Shown here: positions 32,715 to 41,569 of the stretch, piece after piece
Numbering within the stretch: the stretch's first letter is position 1
Layout: every line of letters begins with the position of its first letter
Position numbers and translations under genes: made by a program
DNA from: Actinomycetes bacterium
GTDB taxonomy: Bacteria > Actinomycetota > Actinomycetes > Actinomycetales > Actinomycetaceae
Assembly (NCBI GenBank): GCA_023389315.1
Contig: JAEWEQ010000070.1
Span: forward strand, 1 to 47,612
Reading direction: 5' to 3'
DNA length: 47,612 nt
Notes under the pieces: generated by a model
Told to the model about the DNA's origin: nothing
The model's database searches: none
What the model saw: only the letters and a program-made list of their open reading frames with translations

Positions 32715-33695
32715 ATGATTGATTCGCCGTTTTTGCGCCCGCGTCGCCTCCGCACCACCCCTGCCATGCGCCAGCTGGTGGCGGAAACTCGTGTCCACCC
32801 GCGGCAACTGATTTTGCCGGTGTTCGTGCGTGACGGGATCGACTCCCCGCAGGCGATTTCCTCCATGCCGGGACAGTTCCAACACACTTTGGATTCGATC
32901 CGCGCTCTGGCCGCCGAGTGTGCGCAGGCGGATATCGGGGGGATCGACCTGTTCGGCGTGCCGCGTGATGAGGATAAGGATGCGCGTGGCTCGGTGGCGT
33001 GGGCCGAGCACGGGATCCTCAACCGCGCCCTGGCGGCGGTACGCAGCGAGGTCGGCGATGCGCTGGTGGTGATGGCCGATACCTGCCTTGATGAGTTCAC
33101 TTCCCACGGTCATTGCGGTGTGCTCACCGACGATGGGCGCGTGGATAATGACCAGACTTTGCAGCTGTATGCCGACATGGCGGTGTCTCAGGCCGCGGCT
33201 GGGGCGCACGTGGTTTCCCCCTCGGGCATGATGGATGGGCAGGTGCGGGTGATCCGCGAAGCCCTGGATGCTGCCGGCCACCAGGAGGTGGGGATTTTGG
33301 CGTATTCGGCGAAATACGCTTCAGCGTTCTTCGGGCCGTTCCGCGACGCGGTGGGTTGTTCGCTGCAGGGGGATCGTAAGACCTACCAGCAGGACCCGGC
33401 GAACCGGCGCGAGGGCGTGCGTGAAGCCCTGCTGGACATCGACGAGGGTGCCGACATGGTGATGGTGAAGCCGGCTGGCTACTACTTGGACGTGGTGGCG
33501 GACGTGGCGGCGGTTTCCCCGGTGCCGGTGGCTGCCTACCAGGTGTCGGGTGAGTACGCCATGGTGGAGGCGGCGAGTGCGAACGGGTGGGTGGACCGCG
33601 ACCGCGTGGTGCGCGAGTCCGTCACCGGCATTATCCGCGCCGGCGCCGACCTGGTCCTTACCTACTTCGCACTCGACCCTGCCCTGCGCGATTAG
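32715..33695 (+). CDS. hemB: Delta-aminolevulinic acid dehydratase (porphobilinogen synthase)
   Basis: 326 residues. Schiff-base lysines K200 (AYSAKYAS) and K252 (MVKPAGYYLD). Joins two 5-aminolevulinates to porphobilinogen in the cytosol. The metal site reads ADTCLDEFTSHGHCG: C124 and C134 are kept but the middle zinc cysteine is D126, a mixed form between Cys-rich zinc and Asp-rich magnesium types. Last gene of the rightward heme operon, 108 nt after hemC-hemD. Confidence 0.95.
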   Translation: MIDSPFLRPRRLRTTPAMRQLVAETRVHPRQLILPVFVRDGIDSPQAISSMPGQFQHTLDSIRALAAECAQADIGGIDLFGVPRDEDKDARGSVAWAEHGILNRALAAVRSEVGDALVVMADTCLDEFTSHGHCGVLTDDGRVDNDQTLQLYADMAVSQAAAGAHVVSPSGMMDGQVRVIREALDAAGHQEVGILAYSAKYASAFFGPFRDAVGCSLQGDRKTYQQDPANRREGVREALLDIDEGADMVMVKPAGYYLDVVADVAAVSPVPVAAYQVSGEYAMVEAASANGWVDRDRVVRESVTGIIRAGADLVLTYFALDPALRD

Positions 33696-33755
33696 CTGCG
33701 TAGTTTTCCACGAGGGCGGTGTGGTTCCTGGAAAGACGCGTGAGCTCGGCGATGT

Positions 33756-33777
33756 AACTGCCACAATTGGCGCAGTT
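33756..33777 (-). terminator. Stem-loop between hemB and the lacI-type gene
   Basis: AACTG...CAGTT with additional inner pairs and a 2-nt bulge lies 11 nt past the regulator stop on the minus strand. No T-run, so weak. One CGAGGGCGG lies nearby at 33711-33719. Confidence 0.3.
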
Positions 33778-33787
33778 GATTGCGCAC

Positions 33788-34816
33788 TTACTCTAGCGTC
33801 CTCCCGTTTACGATTTGTCCCGCATAGAGTTCCCGAATAGGAGAGGTGACACTCGCAGCCGTGTTCCTGCTGCTCTTGATCAGACGATCCATGTGCGCAA
33901 CAGCGCGCTCGCAGACCTTCTCAACCGGTACCCTAACTGTGGTGAGGCCACTGACGGCAACTGCAAGCCCAAGGCCGTCACATCCTGTTACAGCAATATC
34001 TCCGGGTATTCGGTAGCCTGTTCCCTGCGCCCTGACCATGAACTCAAGCGCTCTAATGTCATTAGCGAACATGATCGCAGTGAAGCGATTAGCGCTAATG
34101 CCGTCTTGAACGCGCTCAAACATCGCATCATGATCGTCAAACAGCTTAGCTCCGCGGATACGCGTCACAGCAATCCCCGCCTCACTCAAGACTTTCACCA
34201 TTGTTGTTGTCCGAATATGCTCAGCGGGCGAAACAAACTTGGGTGTGACAGCTACCGCGACCCGTTTGTGACCGGCAGCTATCACTGTTTGAGCAAGCAT
34301 GATTCCATGCTGTGCCTCGTCGTAGCCAACAACGTTCAGATCAAGTCTCGGTTCCTGCCTAGGAAGGACGATAGTGGGTACTTGGTGAGCATAATGGAGT
34401 ATGTCCTGCGCCGCTATGAGCCCAGAAGCGACAAATAATCCCGCCGGCCTCAGGCTAACGAGACGAGACAGCTGAATTTCTTCGCGCCGCTGTTGCGACG
34501 TTTGCCCAGTCGACATAGTGGTAATGAACAGTCCTCGTTCGCTCGTGGACTGGAGGAGGGATTCATTCAACGTCGCGTACATCGGATTTCTCGCATCTCG
34601 GAGAAGCAAACCGATCAGAGCTGAGGATCTGCGTGCAAGTTGAGTTGCTGCCTCGTTACGCACGTAACCAAGCTTCCTGCACGAGGCGAGAACCCTCTCG
34701 CGCGTCTTGGCGTCTACGGGGGTTTCACCAGAAAGGACACGGGAGACCGTTGCGCGTGACACCCTAGCATCGCGCGCAACGGTCTCCATAGTTATGCGCA
34801 AGGAAGATCTTGCCAC
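33788..34816 (-). CDS. LacI-family transcriptional regulator
   Basis: 342 residues from GTG 34816 with AAAGGA just upstream. N-terminal HTH with hinge: TMETVARDARVSRATVSRVLSGETPVDAKTRERVLA, then KLGYVRNEAATQLARRSS. The periplasmic-binding-like domain follows (LIGLLLRDARNPMYATLNESLL; the C-terminal VTGCDGLGLA). It binds a small ligand and represses transcription. Last gene of the GDPD-importer operon, so most likely controls it through the palindrome at 39681-39696 and autoregulates. More AT-rich than the heme genes. Confidence 0.93.
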   Translation of the reverse strand: MARSSLRITMETVARDARVSRATVSRVLSGETPVDAKTRERVLASCRKLGYVRNEAATQLARRSSALIGLLLRDARNPMYATLNESLLQSTSERGLFITTMSTGQTSQQRREEIQLSRLVSLRPAGLFVASGLIAAQDILHYAHQVPTIVLPRQEPRLDLNVVGYDEAQHGIMLAQTVIAAGHKRVAVAVTPKFVSPAEHIRTTTMVKVLSEAGIAVTRIRGAKLFDDHDAMFERVQDGISANRFTAIMFANDIRALEFMVRAQGTGYRIPGDIAVTGCDGLGLAVAVSGLTTVRVPVEKVCERAVAHMDRLIKSSRNTAASVTSPIRELYAGQIVNGRTLE

Positions 34817-34870
34817 TGTCTGTCCTTTGCTAGCGTCCCCAAAATGCTTCTTATCAGATTCATTCTAAGG

Positions 34871-35701
34871 TCACTCGGACAGATATCGCTCAAGTAGCCA
34901 AGGCCAATCCGTTTGGATGATGTCTGCGCCTAAGTCCCGTAGCTTTCCCCAGCCTGCGTCAGGTGAAACGAAGATGGATGTCTCATCATCCATCCCCGCA
35001 CACAGCGCTCTGTTGTCTTCGAGATTTATCGCATTAAACCAAATCGCAAAGCCAGAACGCCTCAGCTCACTTAACAGGTTGGGATCCAACAGCTCGCTTT
35101 CTGAGTCGGCCGCTAGGATTTCAAAGCCGACCAGGTTTACGTCATCGGATCGTGAAAGCCCAGCTTCTAGATCTTCTCCTGTCCGTACAATGCCGATGTA
35201 GGGGAACGCACTCGCCGCCTGTATGAGGTGGTGAATGCTTTCAGCGGAAGGGTTGGACTTGAGAATCATCATCTCAGGGTCCCCCCATTGTGCTAGGTCA
35301 TCTAGGAAACCGTCACACCAGTATCTTTCTGATCGATCGATATTGATGAAGATTTCTCTATTGTCCGCGAGGACTGATTGGACTGTTTCGACGCGACCAA
35401 GCTCATAGGATCCGTATTGTTGGTACCAGCGGTCGCGAATCTCGCTGCTCGACAGATGCTTCAAACTGTCAGGACGGTTCAGTCTACAAGCCTCATAACC
35501 ATCATGAAATGTGAAGTAATCTCCATCCTTACTTCGGAGCACGTCTATCTCTACAATGTCAGCACCACTCATTACCGCTGCCTTGACCGCGGCAGAAGTG
35601 TTTTCCTGCACCATTCCGCTGGACGTTCCCCGGTGAACAGCGATAAGCGGCTTGTTAACCCGCCGTGCTTCGAGCAAGCGGCTCCGGAATCTATCGCTCA
35701 T
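34871..35701 (-). CDS. Glycerophosphodiester phosphodiesterase-family protein, cytoplasmic
   Basis: 276 residues from ATG 35701, which overlaps the permease stop (ATGA); ATG 35713 is in frame but inside the permease. H23-R24-G (AVHRG), ENTSAA, E51-I-D53 and H66-D67 match the GDPD HR...E-x-D...HD metal and catalytic residues. It would cleave a glycerophosphodiester to glycerol-3-phosphate and an alcohol, though a GDPD-like enzyme with another phosphodiester substrate is possible. No signal peptide, so it acts on material brought in by the importer upstream. A second GDPD is at 45375, only distantly similar. Confidence 0.88.
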   Translation of the reverse strand: MSDRFRSRLLEARRVNKPLIAVHRGTSSGMVQENTSAAVKAAVMSGADIVEIDVLRSKDGDYFTFHDGYEACRLNRPDSLKHLSSSEIRDRWYQQYGSYELGRVETVQSVLADNREIFINIDRSERYWCDGFLDDLAQWGDPEMMILKSNPSAESIHHLIQAASAFPYIGIVRTGEDLEAGLSRSDDVNLVGFEILAADSESELLDPNLLSELRRSGFAIWFNAINLEDNRALCAGMDDETSIFVSPDAGWGKLRDLGADIIQTDWPWLLERYLSE

Positions 35702-37449
35702 TTCCCTCTCCATTTGCGAACACGCTTCTTAAGATTCTTGTGGTCGCCGTACACGGCCCAAACCGTAATGGCCGAGACAATCATGAGGAGCACGGTGTAC
35801 ACAAAGATCAACGCCGTGCTGTCTTGAATAGTCTCTTCAGACGTAACCTTCTTGATCACTATGCCTAAGGGTTTGAGAACCGGATGAGATAGGAACGCAG
35901 TGACGTTAAACTCCGCGAGAAGAGAGTTAAACGACAGCGCGCCAACAGCGAGAGCTGTCGGTAATACCAGAGGCAGCAGAATCTTACGCAGGGTATAGAA
36001 GCTTGATGCCCCAAGCATCGACGCCGCCTCTTCGAGCGAATCCGAAATGCCGGAGAAAGAAGCTTTCAACAGGCGGAACGTAAATGGAATTTTCTCGATT
36101 ATGTAGCCGATCAACAGTAAGACAGTAGTTCCTGTTAATACCAGATTGCCGACAATCAAGTGCTTCTCAGAATATGTGAGGATAAGACCAAGTGCTAGCA
36201 GAATTGCCGGCAGCACCCAAGGAATATGGAGAAGATACTCTAAGAGAGTGGTTATCGTGTTGTGGAACTTATGCACCATCCTAGCTGCTAAAAGGATCAT
36301 GAATACCACGATTACTGCTGCAAGTACCGAGTAGGTGATTGACACAAGTAGCGGCTTGTAGCCACTGGGATCAGTCAAAACTAGAATATAATTCTTGAGT
36401 GTAAATGAATCGAGGGTGATATTTGCAGTTTGAATGGCGTATGCATTAGTAAACGAAAATATCACGATCATCACAGGCGGGATCATGTAGATAACAAAAA
36501 GTAGATAAGCAATCGCATGAACGATTATATTCGCTACTTTGTTATCTATCTTTTGCTTCTGCATGACCGATGGAACCTTCGAGACTGAGAAGTAATGCCC
36601 AGAACGTTCGAGACGGTTAAGGATGGCCACCAACAACATCGTCGCCAGACCTAGGAAGAGGGCTAACCCTGCAGCTAGGTCTCGCGACCCCGGCGTATTC
36701 GCAAACGTCAGAATTATTGGTGCAATAGTCTGGAATTCCTCACCGCCCAGAATCAACGGCGCCATCAGAGCATTGAGTCCTCCGAGGAAGGTAAGTACTG
36801 TGATCGCAAAGATCATCGGTTTCAGAACCGGTAGCACTACCTTACGGAGCGTTTGCCACGGTGACGCCCCCATCATTCTCGCAGCTTCGATAGTTTGGTA
36901 GTCAACTTTCGAGATTGCGGCGGACAGGAACAGCATGTGATTACCGGTAGTCGCAAAGGTCATGACGAAGACAACAGCGAACATGCCAGAGAACCAGTGC
37001 GGATCCATGTTCGGAAACGCTTTTAGGAGCAGCGTCGTGAAGTAACCATTTTGCCCATATATAAACTTGTAGCCGGATACTAGCGTGATGCCACCGTAAA
37101 TAAGTGAAGTAGCATAACCCGCCCACAGTATCTTGGCGCCTTTAATGTCGAAGTAGCGCGTTACCAGGACGATGAAAATGCCAGTGACATTCACCGTGAC
37201 ACTCAACGCCACAGCTAGCATGAAGCTATTCTTAAGAGAGCTAACGGCTCTGTGACTCTGAAACAGGCGGTCAAAAACTCGTAAGCTTAGCTGTCCATCG
37301 ACTACGAAAGCGGAGGACAACAAGCTCATTGTTGGCATTATTAAGAAGGCTATAATAAACCAACCTAATGCTATAAGCGTTATTACATTTAACGGACTTG
37401 ACAGCATTATCGCCATAGACCGGCGATTCTTGGAGATGCGACTGCTCAC
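35698..37449 (-). CDS. ABC permease, two fused permease domains (FbpB/ThiP-like)
   Basis: 583 residues with about twelve membrane helices in two homologous halves. Each half has an EAA loop: QTIEAARMMGASPWQTLRKVVLPVLKP and SLEEAASMLGASSFYTLRKILLPLVLP. This double layout is used by importers of iron(III), thiamine, 2-aminoethylphosphonate or sugar phosphates. It overlaps both neighbours by 4 nt, marking tight coupling with the ATPase upstream and GDPD downstream. The cargo is inferred from the GDPD to be a phosphodiester or similar phosphorylated compound. Confidence 0.9.
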   Translation of the reverse strand: MSSRISKNRRSMAIMLSSPLNVITLIALGWFIIAFLIMPTMSLLSSAFVVDGQLSLRVFDRLFQSHRAVSSLKNSFMLAVALSVTVNVTGIFIVLVTRYFDIKGAKILWAGYATSLIYGGITLVSGYKFIYGQNGYFTTLLLKAFPNMDPHWFSGMFAVVFVMTFATTGNHMLFLSAAISKVDYQTIEAARMMGASPWQTLRKVVLPVLKPMIFAITVLTFLGGLNALMAPLILGGEEFQTIAPIILTFANTPGSRDLAAGLALFLGLATMLLVAILNRLERSGHYFSVSKVPSVMQKQKIDNKVANIIVHAIAYLLFVIYMIPPVMIVIFSFTNAYAIQTANITLDSFTLKNYILVLTDPSGYKPLLVSITYSVLAAVIVVFMILLAARMVHKFHNTITTLLEYLLHIPWVLPAILLALGLILTYSEKHLIVGNLVLTGTTVLLLIGYIIEKIPFTFRLLKASFSGISDSLEEAASMLGASSFYTLRKILLPLVLPTALAVGALSFNSLLAEFNVTAFLSHPVLKPLGIVIKKVTSEETIQDSTALIFVYTVLLMIVSAITVWAVYGDHKNLKKRVRKWRGK

Positions 37450-38534
37450 GACCCGTCACTCCCTGTATTACCGGATTTTTCTGATTCGCGCGATCCAGGT
37501 GGAGCAAAAGCCGCAGAGCTTTCTTTGTCATAGGTCAGAATGTCGGCTTTATCAATAGCCATTGTGACCAATGCATTCGGCTCAAGAATCGTGCTTCCGT
37601 CTTCTTTGGTAATCACCTGCATGGGCTCTGGTCCGCCATAATCAACGAGATAAGTACTCGTAGTGCCCTCGTATCGTTGATTCAGCACTTGACCTTCGAA
37701 CTGTACGAAGTCCGGCGGACAGTCCTGATCGGGACTAAGAAGATGGACACGTTCAATACGTACGTACGCGTTTTGGTCGCCGAGGTCGAGGCCCTTGCTA
37801 ACAAGACTGGCTGTCGGCAGACGATTTGCGTCTCCAATAAAGTTACAGACGAACTCTGTTTCTGAACGCGAATAGACCTCGCGGGGTGTGCCAACCTGCT
37901 CGATCTTTCCCGCGTTCATAACAGCGATACCATCGCTCATTGTCAGAGCTTCCGATTGGTCATGAGTTACATATACCGAGGTGATGCCGAAGTGTTGTTG
38001 CATCTCCTTCAACTGAATCCGAAGCTGGTGACGAAGCTTAGCATCCAGGTTCGAAAGCGGTTCATCTAGTAGGAGGATTTTAGGTCGCATCACTAACGAT
38101 CGGGCGATCGCAACGCGCTGCTGTTGACCACCCGAAAGCTCACCAACATTGCGCTCGAGCTGCCTGTCGGTTAACTCCACTTCTTTGGCTATGTCCTTGA
38201 CACGTTGGTCAATTTCATCCCTGCTGAGCTTCTTGACCTTCATGCCGAAAGCAATGTTGTCGTACACACTCATCGTCGGAAATAGCGCGTAGTTTTGGAA
38301 AACCATCCCAATTTCGCGTTTGTCAGATGGCGTTTTGGTTACATCCTTGCCGTCGATAAAGATCTTACCTTTGGAGGGTCTCACCAAGCCTGCTAAAGCT
38401 CGCAGCGCAGTGGTCTTTCCGCATCCTGACGGGCCTAAGAGGGTGAAAAATGCCCCTTCGTCGATATCTAAGGATAGATCTGGTATCGCGATGAAGTCGT
38501 CGAATGAGACTTCAACGTTCTCGAAGCGAATCAA
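37446..38534 (-). CDS. ABC transporter ATPase (PotA/FbpC-like)
   Basis: 362 residues. Walker A GPSGCGKTT 34-42, signature LSGGQQQR 133-140, Walker B LLLDEP 154-159, switch histidine in VTHDQSEA. A C-terminal regulatory TOBE-like domain (about 260-340) is present. Powers the import system; starts 10 nt after the binding-protein gene. An ATPase of this clade could in principle also serve other importers, but the glycan importer at 18.5-21.8 kb is of the MsiK-using type. Confidence 0.93.
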   Translation of the reverse strand: MIRFENVEVSFDDFIAIPDLSLDIDEGAFFTLLGPSGCGKTTALRALAGLVRPSKGKIFIDGKDVTKTPSDKREIGMVFQNYALFPTMSVYDNIAFGMKVKKLSRDEIDQRVKDIAKEVELTDRQLERNVGELSGGQQQRVAIARSLVMRPKILLLDEPLSNLDAKLRHQLRIQLKEMQQHFGITSVYVTHDQSEALTMSDGIAVMNAGKIEQVGTPREVYSRSETEFVCNFIGDANRLPTASLVSKGLDLGDQNAYVRIERVHLLSPDQDCPPDFVQFEGQVLNQRYEGTTSTYLVDYGGPEPMQVITKEDGSTILEPNALVTMAIDKADILTYDKESSAAFAPPGSRESEKSGNTGSDGS

Positions 38535-38544
38535 AGCTCATCCC

Positions 38545-39588
38545 TCACTTCACGTACTTAAGTTGGATTTCCTCAATCCACTTATCAAGATTCTCGGCAA
38601 TTAATCCCCAGTCCAGTTCCTGTTCTTGGAAGGAGTCAGTAAATTCAATGACATCCGAATCACCCAAAGGTACTGCGTCTTTATTCGTGGGTGCCGTACC
38701 AAACTCTTTAGACCATGCTCCTTGCATCTCAGCGGCGCCGAACCAATCAATAAATTCCTTGGCTTTTTCGGGGTTCTTTCCGCCCTTGATGAGTGCGATG
38801 GACTGACGAACCATAGGAACCCCTACCGGAGGACGTACGGCATCCGATTTAATGTCGTATTGCTTTTCACGCGTCTTCTTTCCAGCGAGCCACATTTGTC
38901 CACAGTCCACCTCAGAGTTCTTCATCCGGGCAAAAAGGTCAGTGCCTTCAACAGCGCGCGAACCGTGAGCAAAGTATTGCTCGACGTTGCTCCAGCCTTC
39001 ATCGGAAATCCCGAGCTTACCGTTAGGATCGGCGTAGCGGGAGAGTATCGAGGATAGTACCACCTGCGTAGTCGCGCCTCCCAGAGCCGCAGGAACTTCG
39101 TATCGCTTATCAAATTCGGGCTTGGTCCAAAGGTCCAACCAGTCAGTCGGTTTAGAAGCAGCTGCCGTATTACACACGAGCATGATGGGTTCACGAACGA
39201 TTGGCCAGAAGGTCTTTGAGGGGTCCACGCTGCTCGTGTCAACCTTATCTGACCAAGAAGGGGTATTAGGCTCGACAATGTCCTGCGCGAGGAGTCGTTG
39301 GAAATAAATGTCATTCAAGCCAAATACTACATCTGCTACGGGATTACTCTTCTCAGCGACAAGACGGTTATAGACGTCCCCGCCGCCAAGATCCACCAGT
39401 TGAAGGGTGAATCCTGCTTCGTTTGCTTTTTCAGTCAGCCACTCGGCCCTGCCGTCCGTTAACGAGTTTGAGTACACCGTGATGGCTTCACTGCCACCTG
39501 GATTTAAGACGGAGGAACAGGCGGTGGCCCCAACCGAGGCCAAGGCAACAGTTGCACACACAGCCGAGAGTCGTTGTATCGATCCCAT
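38545..39588 (-). CDS. ABC solute-binding lipoprotein (FbpA/ThiB/PhnS-like)
   Basis: 347 residues. Signal peptide with probable lipobox ATAC and lipidated C24. ITVYSNSLTDGRAEWLTEKANEAGF and GGGDVYNRLVAEKSNPVADVVFGLND are typical of the iron/thiamine/aminoethylphosphonate binding-protein cluster; the paired tyrosines that bind iron in FbpA are not evident. CAAGGAG stands before ATG 39588. First gene of a five-gene operon ending with the LacI regulator. Ligand unknown; the cytoplasmic GDPD argues for a glycerophosphodiester. Confidence 0.88.
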   Translation of the reverse strand: MGSIQRLSAVCATVALASVGATACSSVLNPGGSEAITVYSNSLTDGRAEWLTEKANEAGFTLQLVDLGGGDVYNRLVAEKSNPVADVVFGLNDIYFQRLLAQDIVEPNTPSWSDKVDTSSVDPSKTFWPIVREPIMLVCNTAAASKPTDWLDLWTKPEFDKRYEVPAALGGATTQVVLSSILSRYADPNGKLGISDEGWSNVEQYFAHGSRAVEGTDLFARMKNSEVDCGQMWLAGKKTREKQYDIKSDAVRPPVGVPMVRQSIALIKGGKNPEKAKEFIDWFGAAEMQGAWSKEFGTAPTNKDAVPLGDSDVIEFTDSFQEQELDWGLIAENLDKWIEEIQLKYVK

Positions 39589-39680
39589 CTTTGGGTCTCC
39601 TTGTTACTAGGAAGCGATCTTCAAAGACACTTCAAATTTCATCACTGAAATGAACTCGCGTACAGCATTGCAGTTAGAGG

Positions 39681-39696
39681 ATGTACGCGCGTACAT
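39681..39696. promoter_or_regulatory. LacI-type operator of the GDPD-importer operon
   Basis: ATGTACGCGCGTACAT is a perfect 16-bp palindrome with a central CG, as in many LacI-family sites. It begins 4 nt after the -10 hexamer and covers the expected start point, ideal for repression. Confidence 0.8.
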
Positions 39697-39700
39697 TAGA

Positions 39701-39730
39701 ATGATAACCATATCTCAGGTCGGCAGACAA
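39701..39730 (-). promoter_or_regulatory. Promoter of the GDPD-importer operon
   Basis: On the minus strand TTGTCT (39730-39725), 18-nt spacer, TATCAT (39706-39701; five of six consensus). The operator follows at once. The leader before the lipoprotein ATG is then about 105 nt. Confidence 0.65.
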
Positions 39731-39844
39731 GCATTTTGACCGGTGGGCAGTTGCCCTATTCGTACGGGCCGACCCCGGGCCGCAGTTGCCATCGCGCCAC
39801 GAGTGTGCGGACGGAGATACTTGACCAGTTGATAGGAGTCGTAA

Positions 39845-40546
39845 TTGCCAACTATTCTTGCCAGCGTCCCGACAGACCAGTTTCTTATGGTGACCATGGC
39901 ATTCCTACTGTGCTCCCTACTAGGGCTGGAGCGACACTTTCATCAGAAGAATGCAGGAGTTAAAACCCACGTACTGGTTGGGGTGGGCGCGTGTATTTTC
40001 ACACTTGTTTCCGCTTATGGCTTTGGCCCGGTACTTGGTGATTCTGTTCGTCTAGACCCCTCTCGCATTTCAGCGCAGATTGTGTCCGGGATAGGTTTCC
40101 TTGGCGCAGGAGTCATATTCGTAAATAACGATACAGTCCGAGGCCTTACGACGGCCGCGACAGTGTGGCTGTCGGCTGCGCTTGGAATGGCATGCGGAGC
40201 GTCGATGATTCCGCTAGCGTGTTACTGCTTGGCTATGCACTACTTGCTCGTCTTCATCATTGGTCCCTTAGCAAACCGCATGCCATCTGTGCACTCCAAC
40301 ACGCGAACCGTAGTTGAATACGAAGTTGGAATGGGCGTCCTGCGTAAACTAATGGTCCTAGCTTCAAGCCATGGATATAAGGCCACCGTCACCTCCACCA
40401 ACTCAATTCGTACCGAGAAAGGGCGAGGCATGAGAGTTGTGATGAAGTTCGAAGGGCCACGACCACAAGCGGAGCTCTTAAGCACTTTTTCCCATGTACC
40501 TGGAGTGCTCGCAGTTGATGTAGTCCAGCGCGACGACCTTGATTAG
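39845..40546 (+). CDS. MgtC/SapB-family membrane protein
   Basis: 233 residues from TTG 39845 (AGGAG 6 nt upstream). Four to five helices with the family landmarks: LLGLERHFH, K-T-H-x-L-V-G-x-G-A, SGIGFLGAGVIF and GLTTAATVWLSAALGMA. A cytosolic C-terminal domain (about 150-233) has an ACT-like pattern. MgtC proteins link magnesium limitation, phosphate balance and survival inside hosts; they inhibit F-ATPase in some pathogens. Divergent from the GDPD-importer operon and sharing its AT-richer composition. The 148-nt leader shows repeated GCAGTTGCC but no riboswitch that I recognise. Confidence 0.9.
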   Translation: MPTILASVPTDQFLMVTMAFLLCSLLGLERHFHQKNAGVKTHVLVGVGACIFTLVSAYGFGPVLGDSVRLDPSRISAQIVSGIGFLGAGVIFVNNDTVRGLTTAATVWLSAALGMACGASMIPLACYCLAMHYLLVFIIGPLANRMPSVHSNTRTVVEYEVGMGVLRKLMVLASSHGYKATVTSTNSIRTEKGRGMRVVMKFEGPRPQAELLSTFSHVPGVLAVDVVQRDDLD

Positions 40547-40903
40547 GTAATGGGCATGGCCTTCTGGAGTCTGTACACAATCCTTGAGTCCCCTTACTTT
40601 TCAGTAGCAGGCAGATTCTCTTCTGATTTTGGAAGCGTCACGACAACAGTAGCTGCCCGCCTCTCACATTTGCCTACGATTCTTGCCGTCTCCCCATAGC
40701 CTTCCCCTGGGGAGCGATGAGCCCCGGACCTGCCATGAAGACAAATCCGGGGCTCACGCGATCGACCTCGCACATAACCAGAAGAGAAGCTAAATGCGAT
40801 CCGCCGGCAGTTTTCCATGCTGGCGACTGAGAGGCGAGGAAAATCGGAACTCTTACCTCTCAGGGTCGTTTAGTTGGCTACTATCGAAGCCTTCTGTCGA
40901 GGA
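40547..40903. other. Convergent intergenic region with two hairpins
   Basis: 357 nt without a convincing gene. CTCCCC/GGGGAG (about 40690-40714) forms one stem, and TGAGCCCCGGA (40718-40728) pairs perfectly with 40746-40756 around a 17-nt loop. No T-run on either side. Probably a bidirectional transcript end between mgtC and the ORF at 40904. A 74-codon minus-strand ORF at 40594-40818 has no recognisable features. Confidence 0.5.
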
Positions 40904-41413
40904 TCAGTTGTCGACTGCCTTACGAACCTCGGGCGGATCGGGCCAGATCTGCATCGGGCCGTTGACCAGCGCAGTACCCTGCACGAAGAAGAAGTAGTAG
41001 TCGATGTTGTAGTCATCTAGCTTGCCACGAGGCACGTTGGGCGGCGGCATCACACCCTTGTTCGGGAAGAACTGCTTATCGGTTTCAAAGGTGTAGATAG
41101 GTAGGCGAGTCACGCCGTTTTCAGCGGTGATAGAACCGGTGTAGGTGGTGGTGTACGGGTAGTACGTGTAGGTGACGCCGTTGTGCGTGTACTGCTGGGT
41201 ACCCTTCGAGGGGTCGGCAACCAGGTTGGACCAACCAGGGTTGTGGTACTTGTCAACCGTGTGGAAGTTCAGCTCATTGCTGGCGAACCACCAGGTCATC
41301 GTAACCTCACCAATCTTGGTGGAAGTGATGGTGTCCTTAATAACTACACCCGGGCCGGGGGGCTGGGAAGCAGGCTTAAGGCTGGACCATACGCGAAAGG
41401 GGCCAGGTGCCAT
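40904..41413 (-). CDS. Unrecognised protein, possibly a fragment of a secreted or surface protein
   Basis: 169 residues in frame from ATG 41413. I do not recognise it. The first ~20 residues look like noncoding translation, while residues 22-169 are rich in Tyr, Thr, Pro and Asn and short beta-like stretches (THNGVTYTYYPYTTTYTGSI; DYNIDYYFFFVQGTALVNG), as in extracellular adhesin domains. No signal peptide, membrane segment or sortase motif is present and no ribosome site precedes the ATG. I suspect the 3' remnant of a larger exported protein whose beginning has been lost, but a true small gene cannot be ruled out. Confidence 0.45.
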   Translation of the reverse strand: MAPGPFRVWSSLKPASQPPGPGVVIKDTITSTKIGEVTMTWWFASNELNFHTVDKYHNPGWSNLVADPSKGTQQYTHNGVTYTYYPYTTTYTGSITAENGVTRLPIYTFETDKQFFPNKGVMPPPNVPRGKLDDYNIDYYFFFVQGTALVNGPMQIWPDPPEVRKAVDN

Positions 41414-41569
41414 CGCCCTCTTTCAGGCAGCTGCCACCGCAAGCCAAGGCGTTGGCTCCGCGATTAGCTATCAAGCGCAACCCTGGCACCGACACTTTCC
41501 GGGCGCGGGCCGCGCGGCTGGCCGTGACACGCACCAGCGCCGCCGCTCACCGAATTCACGGTGCGCGAA

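Noticed and set aside
39697..39844. Possible magnesium riboswitch or leader before the mgtC-like gene
   Set aside because: Short leader without recognisable M-box core; only minor repeats and small stems are present.
40594..40818. 74-codon minus-strand ORF ending in LPATEK
   Set aside because: The LPxTG-like string lacks the following hydrophobic helix and signal peptide; the ORF runs across two strong hairpins and looks like chance coding.
41376..41534. Minus-strand 52-codon ORF with a CGGSC motif, reminiscent of a small Cys-containing peptide
   Set aside because: No ribosome site or promoter, overlaps another ORF, and no export or modification genes nearby; not enough to call a peptide gene.
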